A DNA stretch of 64,000 nucleotides, taken from assembly GCA_934445035.1 (NCBI GenBank), contig CAKSDI010000004.1, positions 62,001-126,000 on the forward strand, written 5' to 3'. This document shows positions 1 through 8,416 of this stretch, one piece after another. The notes under the pieces were generated by a model, which was given only the letters and a program-made list of their open reading frames with translations, was not told the DNA's origin and did not search any database. A program made the position numbers and the translations under genes. Source of the stretch: an uncultured Eubacteriales bacterium (lineage in GTDB: Bacteria; Bacillota; Clostridia; Oscillospirales; Acutalibacteraceae). The first letter of the stretch is position 1; the number at the start of each line of letters is the position of its first letter.

Positions 1-1
1 T

Positions 2-502
2 TCCGATAATATAGAGGATATCGAAAATTATAAAAGCTATAAATATTTCGTTGCAATAGGCGACGCTTATTTCAGAAAAAAGCGTTTTGAAGAAATCAAG
101 TCTAAAGGGCTTGAAACGATCAATATTATAGACAAAACCGCGATTGTTTCTAAAACCGTGAAAATGGGCGAGGGAAATTATATCGGAAAACTTGCTGTTA
201 TAAACGCTTACGCAGAGCTTGGCGACAACAATATTATCAATACTAAAGCGCTCGTTGAACATTGTTGTAAAATAGGAAGTCACAACCATATCTCCACCAA
301 CGCAACGATAAACGGCGATGTTACTTTAGGCGATGAAATATTCTTCGGCAGCTGTGCCGTAAGTAACGGTCAGTTGAAAATAGGCAGCAGGACCGTTATA
401 GGTTCGGGAAGCGTCGTTATAAAGGATATTGAAAGCGATGTCACGGCAGTGGGAGTGCCGGCAAAGGTTATAAAAAGGAGAAGCTTAAATGAGCAAAATT
501 AA
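2..502 (+). CDS. neuD: NeuD-type sialic acid O-acyltransferase (5' partial)
   Basis: The reading frame is open from the window edge (frame beginning at base 2), so the start lies upstream. The visible 166 residues hold the end of an N-terminal domain (FVAIGDAYFRKKRFEEI), then hexapeptide-repeat left-handed beta-helix turns (IGSHNHISTNATINGDVTLGD, split over several turns) and the usual NeuD ending GVPAKVIK. The family transfers acetyl groups from acetyl-CoA to sialic acids or their hexosamine precursors in the cytoplasm. It overlaps neuB by 14 bases, so it belongs to the nonulosonic acid operon. A PglD-type sugar acetyltransferase role is the main alternative. A GTG at 158 would begin a shorter product but lies inside the conserved domain, so it is not the start. 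Confidence 0.85.
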   Translation, partial: SDNIEDIENYKSYKYFVAIGDAYFRKKRFEEIKSKGLETINIIDKTAIVSKTVKMGEGNYIGKLAVINAYAELGDNNIINTKALVEHCCKIGSHNHISTNATINGDVTLGDEIFFGSCAVSNGQLKIGSRTVIGSGSVVIKDIESDVTAVGVPAKVIKRRSLNEQN

Positions 503-1523
503 AATTGTTGCAGAGATAGGCTGCAATCACAACGGCGATTTTAATATTGCAAAAGAGCTTATTATAAAAGCACAGGCCGCGGGAGCGGACGCCGTGAAAT
601 TTCAGAGCTTTATTCCTAAAAATCTTGTTTCAAAATTTGCTCTTAAAGCTGAATATCAGAAAGAAAACGATGGCGAGGGTTCTCAGCTTGAAATGCTTGA
701 GCGTCTGGTCTTATCAAATGAAGATTATAAAAAGCTGAAAAATTTCGCGGAAAGTATCGGTATAGAAATATTTTCAACACCCTTTGATACCGAATCTCTT
801 GAATTTTTAAAGGGGATCGGTCAAAACATTTGGAAGATTCCTTCCGGTGAGATAACCAATCTTCCTCTGCTCGAAAAAATCACAGAAATAGACTGTGAGG
901 ACAAGCAGATAATTTTATCAACCGGAATGTCGGTAAAACCCGAAATAGAGTTTGCCGCAGGTGTGCTATCCAAAAGTAAAAACACGGATTTTACGGTGCT
1001 TCATTGCAATACTCAATATCCCACATTGCCCGAAGATATGAATTTAAAAGCTATGTTAACTCTTAAAAATTATGTTCCGAAGAATTGGCATATCGGGCTT
1101 TCGGATCATTCTGAGGGCACTGTCGCCGCGGTTGCCGCAGTGGCAATCGGCGCAGAGTTTATCGAAAAGCATTTTACCCTTGATAAAAATTTGCCCGGTC
1201 CCGACCACAAAGCTTCCGTGACTCCCCACGAGCTTGAAAAGCTTGTGTCAGATGTGAGAAAAGCGGAGATCATGCTTGGCGACGGTGAAAAAAAGGTTAC
1301 CGATTCCGAAAAAGCGAATAAATTTGTTGCGAGAAAATCTATAGTTGCAAAAAGGGATATAAAAAAGGGAGAAAGCTTTACTGAAGATAATATCACCTGC
1401 AAGAGGCCGGGGAATGGAATACCGCCTATATATTGGTATGAATTGATCGGCAAAAAAGCCGAAAAAGACTTTTCGGAAGATGAACTTATTTCCTGCAAAG
1501 GAGTTAAAAGAGAAGATGAATAA
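489..1523 (+). CDS. neuB: N-acetylneuraminate/legionaminate synthase
   Basis: This enzyme condenses phosphoenolpyruvate with N-acetylmannosamine or a related 2,4-diacetamido sugar to give a nine-carbon nonulosonic acid. The 344 residues match the family in length. The TIM-barrel part has AEIGCNHNGD near the N terminus, FSTPFD, IPSGEITN, LHCNTQYP, GLSDHSEG and EKHFTLDKNLPGPDH. A C-terminal SAF/antifreeze-like domain follows (VAKRDIKKGESFTEDNI, near residues 285-335). AAAGGAGAAGC just before the ATG is the ribosome binding site. It overlaps neuD upstream and neuA downstream. Sequence alone does not say whether the product is sialic, legionaminic or another nonulosonic acid. Confidence 0.93.
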   Translation: MSKIKIVAEIGCNHNGDFNIAKELIIKAQAAGADAVKFQSFIPKNLVSKFALKAEYQKENDGEGSQLEMLERLVLSNEDYKKLKNFAESIGIEIFSTPFDTESLEFLKGIGQNIWKIPSGEITNLPLLEKITEIDCEDKQIILSTGMSVKPEIEFAAGVLSKSKNTDFTVLHCNTQYPTLPEDMNLKAMLTLKNYVPKNWHIGLSDHSEGTVAAVAAVAIGAEFIEKHFTLDKNLPGPDHKASVTPHELEKLVSDVRKAEIMLGDGEKKVTDSEKANKFVARKSIVAKRDIKKGESFTEDNITCKRPGNGIPPIYWYELIGKKAEKDFSEDELISCKGVKREDE

Positions 1524-2211
1524 TCTTGCAATTATTCCCGCAAGAAGCGGATCAAAAGGTTTAAAAAACAAAAATATTCTGAATCTTTGCGGAAAACCGT
1601 TAATGTATTATTCTATAACTGCCGCTATAAAAAGCGGTGTGTTTGAAGAAGTGATCGTTTCGACAGATTCTTCCGAGTATGCCGAGATAGCGAAAGAGTG
1701 CGGAGCAAAAATTCCTTTTTTAAGAAGCAAAGAAAATTCTTCCGATAAAGCTTCTTCCTGGGATACGGTGTTAGAAGTGCTTAAATGTTACGAAAAAATC
1801 GGAAAAAGCTTCGAAAACATTTGTCTTTTACAGCCAACTTCTCCTTTAAGGGATGAAACAGATATAAAAAATGCCTATGATCTGATAAAAAAAGGTGCAA
1901 AAGCCGCGGTGAGCGTATGCGAATCGGAACATTCACCGCTTTTAGTCAACTCTTTGCCTGATGACAGAAGTATGGAAAACTTTTTATCGGAAAGCGGAAA
2001 TAAAAGAAGACAGGATTCCGGAAAATTTTATAGGCTTAACGGTGCGATCTATTTTGTTAACACCGAATTTTTAAAAGAAAACACTTTTATTTACCGCAAA
2101 GGCTGCAGAGCCTTGATTATGAGCGGCAGTCACAGCGTGGATATTGATTCCGAGCTTGATTTTTTATATGCTCAAACACTTATGTCTTATCAAAGAGAGA
2201 AAAATATATGA
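1516..2211 (+). CDS. neuA: CMP-nonulosonic acid cytidylyltransferase
   Basis: It activates the nonulosonic acid with CTP for surface transfer. The start is set at ATG 1516, where the protein reads MNNLAIIPARSGSKGLKNKN, the exact N-terminal nucleotide-binding motif of the family; a frame-open ATG 36 bases upstream lies inside neuB and adds no conserved sequence. Other family signatures are LCGKPLMYYSI, EVIVSTDS, LLQPTSPLRDETDI and a late VDIDSELDF motif. The 231 residues are the usual size for single-domain NeuA. It overlaps neuB by 8 bases and neuC by 4 (ATGA), typical of translational coupling. Confidence 0.93.
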   Translation: MNNLAIIPARSGSKGLKNKNILNLCGKPLMYYSITAAIKSGVFEEVIVSTDSSEYAEIAKECGAKIPFLRSKENSSDKASSWDTVLEVLKCYEKIGKSFENICLLQPTSPLRDETDIKNAYDLIKKGAKAAVSVCESEHSPLLVNSLPDDRSMENFLSESGNKRRQDSGKFYRLNGAIYFVNTEFLKENTFIYRKGCRALIMSGSHSVDIDSELDFLYAQTLMSYQREKNI

Positions 2212-3362
2212 AAAAGTATAAAGTTGCTTATGCGACAGGCTCCAGGGCGGACTGGGGAATAGTAAAAAACTATCTGAAACTTTTAAATTCGGATAATTCC
2301 ATTGATTTTTCGGTTTTGGTTACAGGTTCGCACCTGGAAAATAAGTTTGGCCATTCTGTAGATATAATAAGGCAGGAAGGATTTAAAATTGATTTTGAAG
2401 CGCCTCTCGGTCTTAATGATACTTCGGAATGCAGCATAATAAAAGCAGTTTCAAAAGCTTTAAGCTTGTTCGGAGAGTTTTTCGATAAGAATAAATATGA
2501 TCTGCTTATTATTTTAGGGGATAGGTATGAGATGTTTGCGGTCGCCGCCGCAGCGGCAATGCAGAAAATTCCTATTCTTCATCTGCACGGCGGAGAAGTT
2601 ACATATGGAAATTATGATGAATTTATCCGTCACTCTATCACAAAGATGAGTCTTTATCATTTCACGAGTACAGAGGCTTACCGCAACAGGGTGTTAAGGC
2701 TCGGAGAATCGCCCGAAAGAGTGTTTAATTTAGGGGCTCTTGGAGCGCAAAACTGTACCGAAATAGAAATCGGAAAAGTAGATGAAAGCCTTAAAAATTT
2801 TAACCCGAAAAAATATTTCGTTATCAGTTTTCACCCCGAAACTCTTACGGATAATTCTCCCGAATACCAGATTTCAGAGCTTTTAAAGGCTTTAAAAGGT
2901 TTTGAAAATAATTATGACTTCGTTTTTATAGGAACTAATGCCGATACCGGATCGGACAAGATACGAAATGCAGTAAAAGATTTTGTTTCAGCACACAAAA
3001 ATGCTTCCTATTTTGAAAATCTGAATGTTGACTCTTACCTCTATTTGGTTAAAAATTCCGCTGCGCTTATAGGTAATTCTTCTTCCGGAATAATTGAGGC
3101 GCCTTCGCTCGGCGTTTATTCGGTAAATATCGGCGACAGGCAAAAAGGAAGAGAGCGCGGAAACAGCGTTATCGATACAAAGTGTGATTGCAATGATATT
3201 CAAAATGCGATAAAAAGCGCTTTAGAGCTTTCTCTAAAGGGAACAAAAATCACTAATCCTTACTATGCTGAGAATTGCTCGCAAAATTATTACAATAAAA
3301 CTCTTGAAATTTTAAGAGAAAACCGAAATACAGTAAAGTATTTTTATGATTATACAATATAA
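2208..3362 (+). CDS. neuC: UDP-GlcNAc 2-epimerase (hydrolysing), NeuC/LegG type
   Basis: It makes ManNAc (or 6-deoxy-diNAcMan in the legionaminate route) from a nucleotide-activated HexNAc by epimerisation and hydrolysis. Family features are GSRADWGIVKNYLKLL at the N terminus, ILGDRYEMFAVAAAA, HLHGGEVTYGNYDEFIRHSI, SFHPETLT and GNSSSGIIEAPSLG, which bind the nucleotide sugar. The 384 residues match the family. It is the last biosynthetic gene of the overlapping neuDBAC run. Its stop codon sits inside the left arm of a hairpin repeat (3351-3412). NeuC and LegG cannot be told apart with certainty by eye. Confidence 0.9.
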   Translation: MKKYKVAYATGSRADWGIVKNYLKLLNSDNSIDFSVLVTGSHLENKFGHSVDIIRQEGFKIDFEAPLGLNDTSECSIIKAVSKALSLFGEFFDKNKYDLLIILGDRYEMFAVAAAAAMQKIPILHLHGGEVTYGNYDEFIRHSITKMSLYHFTSTEAYRNRVLRLGESPERVFNLGALGAQNCTEIEIGKVDESLKNFNPKKYFVISFHPETLTDNSPEYQISELLKALKGFENNYDFVFIGTNADTGSDKIRNAVKDFVSAHKNASYFENLNVDSYLYLVKNSAALIGNSSSGIIEAPSLGVYSVNIGDRQKGRERGNSVIDTKCDCNDIQNAIKSALELSLKGTKITNPYYAENCSQNYYNKTLEILRENRNTVKYFYDYTI

Positions 3363-3412
3363 TCGGACAAATTTTCCGCCATGAGAAGTGTTGTATCCTG
3401 ATTGTATTGTCT
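3351..3412. repeat. Dispersed hairpin repeat, copy 1
   Basis: Imperfect inverted repeat: TATACAATATAATCGG on the left and CCTGATTGTATTGTCTA on the right, about 28 bases apart. The interior (AAATTTTCCGC, AGAAG, GTTGTA) matches a second copy at 11443-11507 nearly base for base. It covers the neuC stop codon and ends just before the ribosome binding site of the next gene. Several differences between copies fall in the stem and keep pairing through G-U or compensating changes, so it may act as RNA structure or be a small miniature-element palindrome. Confidence 0.75.
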
Positions 3413-3428
3413 ATCCGGGAGAGGAAAA

Positions 3429-4580
3429 ATGAAACCCGTATATGAATTTTTAATAGGCTATTTAAGGTCGCAGTTTAAAGGCGAAAAGTTTGAGTTTGAT
3501 AAAACTCTGATCGACGGCGCTTTCTTATCCGAGCTTAGCTTTGCCGCCAAAGCGCATGCGCTTATTCCGGCGGCCTACTCTGCTCTTGGAATTTTGAATG
3601 TGAGCGGCGAAATTTTAGAAAAATTTAAAAGATCTGCCGCGAGCGCGAAATATTACCAAACGGTGCAAAAGTATACTTATTCGCAGGTTTCTGCGCTCTT
3701 TGATGAAAACGGAATAGATTATATCCCCTTAAAAGGGATAATTCTTGAAAATCTTTATCCCGAAAGTCTTATGCGAACAAAGTGCGATCTTGATATTCTC
3801 ATAAGACCCGAAAGCTTAAAGACCGCTGCAAACCTACTTAAAGAAAACGGATTTAAATTCAAATCAAGCGGCTCGCACGAGGATGTGTTTATAAGTCCCG
3901 AAAATATCACTTTGGAGCTTCACTTCTCGCTTATCGAAGAAAACAGGATAGGGAAGATAGAAAAACCTCTTACGGATATTTTTGAAAACGCTGTTTCAGA
4001 CCAAAATCACAGATATCTTATGAAAGATGAATATTTTTATTATTATCATCTTGCTCATATGGCAAAGCATATCACCACGGGCGGCTGCGGAATAAGGCCG
4101 TTTGCCGATCTTTATATACTTAATAAAAGTGTTGAATTTGACGCCGATAAAAGAAGCGCATTGCTAAATTCCGGCGGGCTTGATAAATTCGAAAGCGGAG
4201 CAAAGGAGCTTAGTCTTTCCTGGTTCGACGGCGCGCCTTACACGGATACAGCCTTAGATCTTGAAGATTTTATTTTAAACGGAAGTATTTACGGCTCAAG
4301 AGAAAATCAGGCGCTTATTAATCAGGCGCTCCACGGAGGAAAATCAGGAGCGGTATTTTCGAGGATATTCGTATCCTCAAAACTTCTTGCAAACTCTTAT
4401 CCTGCGCTTAAAAAGCATAAATGGCTTTTGCCTTATTATGAGGTCAAGCGGTGGGTAAAGGTGCTGACCGATAGAAGAGTCGGAAGATATGTTAAAGAAT
4501 TAAAGGCAAATTCCGCCGCTTCAGAAGAAAAACGGCAGAATGTCACAAAACTTATAAAGGAGCTTGGAATCGATGAGTAA
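3429..4580 (+). CDS. NTP_transf_5-type nucleotidyltransferase-fold protein
   Basis: The 383-residue protein resembles the uncharacterised nucleotidyltransferase family PF14907, often found in capsule and surface-glycan loci. The key segment is IPLKGIILENLYPESLMRTKCDLDILIRPE near residue 105, with the LKG motif and a DxD pair (DLD) expected to bind metal and nucleotide. The helical N and C termini fit the family. ATG 3429 is chosen because GGGAGAGG lies 5 bases upstream; a TTG 27 bases earlier overlaps the hairpin repeat. It follows neuC by about 65 bases and may belong to the same operon. The substrate is unknown. Confidence 0.7.
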   Translation: MKPVYEFLIGYLRSQFKGEKFEFDKTLIDGAFLSELSFAAKAHALIPAAYSALGILNVSGEILEKFKRSAASAKYYQTVQKYTYSQVSALFDENGIDYIPLKGIILENLYPESLMRTKCDLDILIRPESLKTAANLLKENGFKFKSSGSHEDVFISPENITLELHFSLIEENRIGKIEKPLTDIFENAVSDQNHRYLMKDEYFYYYHLAHMAKHITTGGCGIRPFADLYILNKSVEFDADKRSALLNSGGLDKFESGAKELSLSWFDGAPYTDTALDLEDFILNGSIYGSRENQALINQALHGGKSGAVFSRIFVSSKLLANSYPALKKHKWLLPYYEVKRWVKVLTDRRVGRYVKELKANSAASEEKRQNVTKLIKELGIDE

Positions 4581-4689
4581 AAAAATAGTTGCATTTTTGC
4601 TTTGCTTGCTTGTATTATTTTCATTTTCTGCCTGCAGAAAGCGGATTCCCGATGAAACTGCAAAACCGGAAATGACTGCGGAAAAATAA
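4573..4689 (+). CDS. Small lipoprotein, 38 residues
   Basis: A short gene overlapping the end of the nucleotidyltransferase by 8 bases. AAAGGAG stands 10 bases before its ATG. The product has a basic start (MSKKIVAF), a hydrophobic stretch (LLCLLVLFSFS) and a lipobox ending SAC, followed by only about 17 mostly charged residues, RKRIPDETAKPEMTAEK. This fits a signal-peptidase II lipoprotein with a very short mature tail. It is followed at once by a strong terminator, so it would be the last gene of the neu transcript. I do not recognise a family; the call rests on the ribosome binding site, the lipobox and the position. Confidence 0.6.
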   Translation: MSKKIVAFLLCLLVLFSFSACRKRIPDETAKPEMTAEK

Positions 4690-4695
4690 ATCATA

Positions 4696-4775
4696 AAAAA
4701 GCTCCCGATTTTTGATATGCACCCCAAATGTGTCTAACTTTTGGGGTGCATTTCAATTCAGGGAGCCTTTTTATT
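4696..4775. terminator. Nested bidirectional terminator
   Basis: An inner perfect stem, TGCACCCCAAA at 4718-4728 paired with TTTGGGGTGCA at 4740-4750, sits within an outer stem GCTCCC (4701-4706) and GGGAGC (4761-4766). An A-run is on the left and a T-run on the right. It lies between convergent genes and should stop transcription both from the neu operon and from the minus-strand pfkB operon. Confidence 0.85.
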
Positions 4776-5680
4776 TATCTTATTTTTGTGATTTTTGCGA
4801 TATTTGCATATTTTCTCATATCGAAATAATTTGGCTCGTCTTTTGTAAAAACTCTTGCCGCCGAGGCTGAAAGCGCGCTTTTAAGCGCCGAAACTTCATC
4901 AAACGAATTAAAATATTCGCTTAAAAATCCTGCAAGTGAAAAATCGCCGGCTCCCACAGTGTTTACCGCGTTGCCGCTTATTCCCTCGGCTTTATAAACT
5001 CCCGAGCCGCCAAGGAGCAAAAGCCCTTTTTCACCCCGCGAGATAAGCACATAATTTATGCCGTCTGCTTTAAGTTTTAAGCCTAATCTTATTAAATTTT
5101 CTTCGCTTGGATCACCACTTGAAAAAAGATCTAAAAGCTCATAAGAATTAGGCTTTATTAAAAACGGCTTATATTCTACCGCTTCCTTTAAAAATTCGCC
5201 GTCGGCGTCGGCAATTAATTTAACATTATCAGGTATTGCCGAAAGTATCCTTTTATAGCTTTCTTTATCCGCCGCGGTGCCGCAAAGGCAGAGAATATCC
5301 TGCTCTTTTAGAAGAGATAAAAGATTTAAAAGGGAAGTTATATGCTTTTCCTGCGGTATCGGGCCGGGTGTGTTTAGGTCGGTATCTAATTCTGAATGAA
5401 TTTTAACATTTATCCTTGAAGCTTCGGGCGAAATATCTATAAATTTATTTCTTATATTTTTTTCGTCAAGAAGTCTTTTTATCTCTTTTCCGCTGAAACC
5501 GCCTGAAAGACCTAAAGCGACGCTTTCGGTATTTAAAATTTTAAGCGCATAGGAAACATTAAGCCCTTTTCCGCCGAAAGTGATGGAAGCGTCGCTTATG
5601 CGGTTTACCTCGCCTTTTTTAATATCATCCTTATAAATATGATAGTCAAGCGAGGGATTTAAAGTTAAAGTATAAATCAT
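4775..5680 (-). CDS. PfkB-family 1-phosphofructokinase/tagatose-6-P kinase
   Basis: It is a ribokinase-fold kinase that phosphorylates a sugar phosphate (fructose-1-P or tagatose-6-P type) with ATP. The N terminus MIYTLTLNPSLDYHI and the substrate motif FGGKGLNVSYAL are typical of FruK and LacC. The catalytic C-terminal motif is NTVGAGDFSLAGFL, with the GAGD anion hole and base Asp near residue 251. The 301 residues match the family. Its start overlaps the stop of the aminotransferase by 4 bases, so it is the last gene of a malQ-aminotransferase-kinase run. No PTS gene is adjacent, so the substrate stays open. Confidence 0.85.
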   Translation of the reverse strand: MIYTLTLNPSLDYHIYKDDIKKGEVNRISDASITFGGKGLNVSYALKILNTESVALGLSGGFSGKEIKRLLDEKNIRNKFIDISPEASRINVKIHSELDTDLNTPGPIPQEKHITSLLNLLSLLKEQDILCLCGTAADKESYKRILSAIPDNVKLIADADGEFLKEAVEYKPFLIKPNSYELLDLFSSGDPSEENLIRLGLKLKADGINYVLISRGEKGLLLLGGSGVYKAEGISGNAVNTVGAGDFSLAGFLSEYFNSFDEVSALKSALSASAARVFTKDEPNYFDMRKYANIAKITKIR

Positions 5681-6861
5681 TTTTTATATTCATCCATTAG
5701 TTTTTTAAATGCGGTCAGAGATCTTTCTATCTGCTCAAAGCTTACGCAATACGCTATTCTTACATATCCTTTACAGCCGAAATCGTCGCTCGGAACAAGC
5801 AAAAGCTCATATTTTTTAGCTTTCTCGCAGAATTCCACGGCGTCAGCCTCCAAAGATTTTACGAAAAGGTAAAAAGCGCCGTCGGGATATAAGGGCTCAT
5901 AGCCCATATCCTTTAAAGCGGAATATAAGGTAAGGCGGTTTTTATCATAAGCTTCAATATCCGATTTTTTCATATCGCAGTTTTTAATAAGATACTGCAT
6001 TAAACTCGGCGCGCACACATAACCCATACTTCTCCCAGCGCCTGCAACTGCGGCGCAGATATCGGAATTATCACTGCATTTAGGTGATACCATTATGTAA
6101 CCTATCCTCTCGCCGGGAAGAGAAAGAGCTTTGCTGTAGGAATAGCAAAGAATGGTATTATCATAAAGATCAGGGATATAGGGAACGGGCGAGCCGTAGC
6201 TAAGTTCGCGGTAAGGCTCGTCGCAAATGATATAAATATCGCGGCCGAATTCCTCCGATTTTGATTTAAGCAGCTGCGCGGTTTTTAAAAGCTCCTCTTT
6301 TGTATAAATAACGCCTGTCGGGTTATTAGGAGAATTTATTATGATAGCCTTTGTTCTTTCATTTATAGCGCTTTCAAGGGCATTAAAGTCGATATGCATA
6401 GTTTTGGAGGATAAAGGCACTTCTTTTATTTTTGCATTCGCATTTTCTATAAACACCGCATATTCGGGGAAATAAGGGGATAAAACTATCACCTCGTCAT
6501 TTGGGTTACAGAGCGCTTTTAAAGAAACTGTGAGCGACGCGGCGGCACCGCAGGTCATATAAATATCCTTAAACCCGCACGAAAACCCGAATTTTTTAAA
6601 AATATTTTCGGCTATCTGCTTTCTTACGGATATATCGCCCGGAGCGGAGGTGTATCCGTGAAGCTTAACGGGATCGGTATCCATAACAAGTTCTTTAAGC
6701 GTTTGTGTTACTTCTTTCGGTGCGGGAATGCTCGGATTGCCGAGAGAAAAATCGAAGACATTTTCTTCGCCTATCTCCGCTTTTCTCTTATTTGAGTATT
6801 CAAAAATTTTGCGGATAACGGACGGCTTTTTTCCCAGCGCCGTCATTTTTTCATTTATCAT
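5677..6861 (-). CDS. PLP-dependent aminotransferase, class I
   Basis: Fold-type I aminotransferase of the aspartate/aromatic group. Visible motifs are FDFSLGNPSIPAP near the N terminus, NSPNNPTGVIYT, ICDEPYRELSYG and the Schiff-base lysine in CYSYSKALSLPGERIGY near residue 243. The start is placed at ATG 6861, which has AAGAGGAAA just upstream and gives MINEKMTALGKKPSVIRKIFEY; the open frame continues 36 codons into malQ without family sequence. It lies 14 bases after malQ and overlaps the pfkB start. Substrate specificity cannot be read from sequence. Confidence 0.85.
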   Translation of the reverse strand: MINEKMTALGKKPSVIRKIFEYSNKRKAEIGEENVFDFSLGNPSIPAPKEVTQTLKELVMDTDPVKLHGYTSAPGDISVRKQIAENIFKKFGFSCGFKDIYMTCGAAASLTVSLKALCNPNDEVIVLSPYFPEYAVFIENANAKIKEVPLSSKTMHIDFNALESAINERTKAIIINSPNNPTGVIYTKEELLKTAQLLKSKSEEFGRDIYIICDEPYRELSYGSPVPYIPDLYDNTILCYSYSKALSLPGERIGYIMVSPKCSDNSDICAAVAGAGRSMGYVCAPSLMQYLIKNCDMKKSDIEAYDKNRLTLYSALKDMGYEPLYPDGAFYLFVKSLEADAVEFCEKAKKYELLLVPSDDFGCKGYVRIAYCVSFEQIERSLTAFKKLMDEYKK

Positions 6862-6875
6862 AGTAATTTCCTCTT

Positions 6876-8354
6876 TTAATTTGAATTTCTGCCGTAGGTA
6901 GAAGTGATATCGAGCAGGATATCGGCGAGCCAGTCGTTTACACAGCCGTCGGCTATTCTGAAGCACCAATTATTCCCGATAGTTCCGGGGGTGTTTATTC
7001 TTCCCTCGCTTGAAAGTCCCATAAGGTCTGAAAGGGTGATTATAACGGTGTCTGCAACGGAGGACATCGCAGTTCTTATCATTGCAATATTAAAGCCCTC
7101 TTTTTCGCCGAAACCGATATAATCGTAAATAAATTTAAGCTCGCTTTGAGATTTTGAATTTTTCCAGCCTATCACGGTATCGTTATCGTGAGTTCCTATG
7201 TAGCAGACGCAGTTTTTAATATGGTTATGGAGGATATGCTCGCTTTTGGGACCGTCGTCAAACCCGAACTGCAAAACTTTCATTCCGGGAAGTCCCGTTT
7301 GCTTTAAAAGGGCTCTTACCTTATCGTCTATAATTCCGAGGTCTTCGGCGATAAGGGGAAGTTCGCCCGAAAATTCCTTTTTCATCTCATCGAAAAATTT
7401 AATTCCCGGCCCTTTTTTCCAAACTCCTCCGATAGCGGTCTTTTCACCGCTTTTTATCGCATAGTAGGACTCAAACGCCCTGAAATGGTCTATCCTCACG
7501 GTATCATAAAGCTCAAAAGCCGCTTTAAGTCTTTTTTTCCACCAGGAAAAAGGCTCTTTTTCATTTTCAGCCTTTTCCCAATTATAAAGCGGGTTTCCCC
7601 AGAGCTGACCGTCTTTTGAAAACACATCGGGCGAAACTCCTGCAACATGTTCGGGCCTTAAGTCCGAATTGAGGTCGAATTGCTTAGGATCGGACCACAC
7701 ATCGACAGAATCAAGAGCCACATAGATCGGAATATCGCCGATGATCTTAATGCCGAGCGAGTTTGCAAAATTTTTAAGCTTTGACCACTGCTTATAAAAT
7801 TCGAACTGCTCAAATTCATAATATAAAACTCTTTCGGGATACTCGCTGTTGGTTTCTTCCAAAGCCTGCTCGGAATAATTTTTATATTTTTCTTCCCATT
7901 CGTAAAACGGCTTATTTTCGTGCGCGTCTTTCAAAGCGGAAAAGCAGGCATAGCTTAAAAGCCAGGGCGTTTTATTGACAAACTCTTTAAAATCGGGATT
8001 TTCCTTATCAAATTTACTAAACGCCCGATTAAATAAGACCTCTCTTGATTTTATAACATTTGAAAAATCAAGCTTTGAATTATCGAAAGAGAATTCGTTT
8101 ATATCGCTTAAATCAAGCAGACCGTCTTTTACAAGCTCGTCTAAATCAATAAGCAGACTGTTGCCTGCAAAGCAGGATTTTGACTGATAGGGAGAGCCCG
8201 AATAATCTATAGGACAAAGCGGCAGAATCTGCCAAAAGCTTTGTTTCGCTCTTTTTAAAAATCTCACAAATTCGAAAGCTTTTTCCCCCATTGTTCCTAT
8301 CCCGTAAGGAGAGGCGAGAGAAAAAACAGGCATTAAAATTCCGCTGCGGCGCAT
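6876..8354 (-). CDS. malQ: 4-alpha-glucanotransferase (amylomaltase)
   Basis: A GH77 enzyme that moves alpha-1,4-glucan segments between maltooligosaccharides and releases glucose in the cytoplasm. It starts RRSGILMPVFSLASPYGIGTMG, the classic MalQ opening. The nucleophile Asp is in VRIDHFRAFESYYAI, the acid/base Glu in LIAEDLG, and the transition-state Asp in GTHDNDT. The 492 residues are normal. AAAGGGGA six bases before ATG 8354 decides the start over an ATG ten codons upstream. A well-formed promoter lies just in front, so it appears to be transcribed separately from the ger operon. Confidence 0.95.
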   Translation of the reverse strand: MRRSGILMPVFSLASPYGIGTMGEKAFEFVRFLKRAKQSFWQILPLCPIDYSGSPYQSKSCFAGNSLLIDLDELVKDGLLDLSDINEFSFDNSKLDFSNVIKSREVLFNRAFSKFDKENPDFKEFVNKTPWLLSYACFSALKDAHENKPFYEWEEKYKNYSEQALEETNSEYPERVLYYEFEQFEFYKQWSKLKNFANSLGIKIIGDIPIYVALDSVDVWSDPKQFDLNSDLRPEHVAGVSPDVFSKDGQLWGNPLYNWEKAENEKEPFSWWKKRLKAAFELYDTVRIDHFRAFESYYAIKSGEKTAIGGVWKKGPGIKFFDEMKKEFSGELPLIAEDLGIIDDKVRALLKQTGLPGMKVLQFGFDDGPKSEHILHNHIKNCVCYIGTHDNDTVIGWKNSKSQSELKFIYDYIGFGEKEGFNIAMIRTAMSSVADTVIITLSDLMGLSSEGRINTPGTIGNNWCFRIADGCVNDWLADILLDITSTYGRNSN

Positions 8355-8388
8355 AAATATCCCCTTTATTACTTTTTTTAACATAATA

Positions 8389-8416
8389 ATTATACACCTT
8401 TTTTAAAAAAGTGCAA
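8389..8416 (-). promoter_or_regulatory. malQ promoter
   Basis: On the minus strand, TTGCAC (8411-8416), a 16-base spacer and TATAAT (8389-8394) form a SigA-type promoter. The -35 box lies inside the last codons of gerB. Confidence 0.7.

Noticed and set aside
1480..1515. Upstream ATG as start of neuA
   Set aside because: It adds 12 residues that are not part of the family; the conserved N terminus begins exactly at ATG 1516.
1106..1571. Two minus-strand reading frames opposite neuB and neuA
   Set aside because: They are mirror frames of strongly conserved genes, have no ribosome binding site and no recognisable motifs.
4729..4739. TGTGTCTAACT in the terminator loop as a third copy of the hairpin repeat
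   Set aside because: Only the TGTCTAA heptamer matches; the surrounding stem and interior are unrelated.
6862..6969. Longer N terminus of the aminotransferase
   Set aside because: The added residues are an out-of-frame reading of the malQ 3' end and no ribosome binding site is present.
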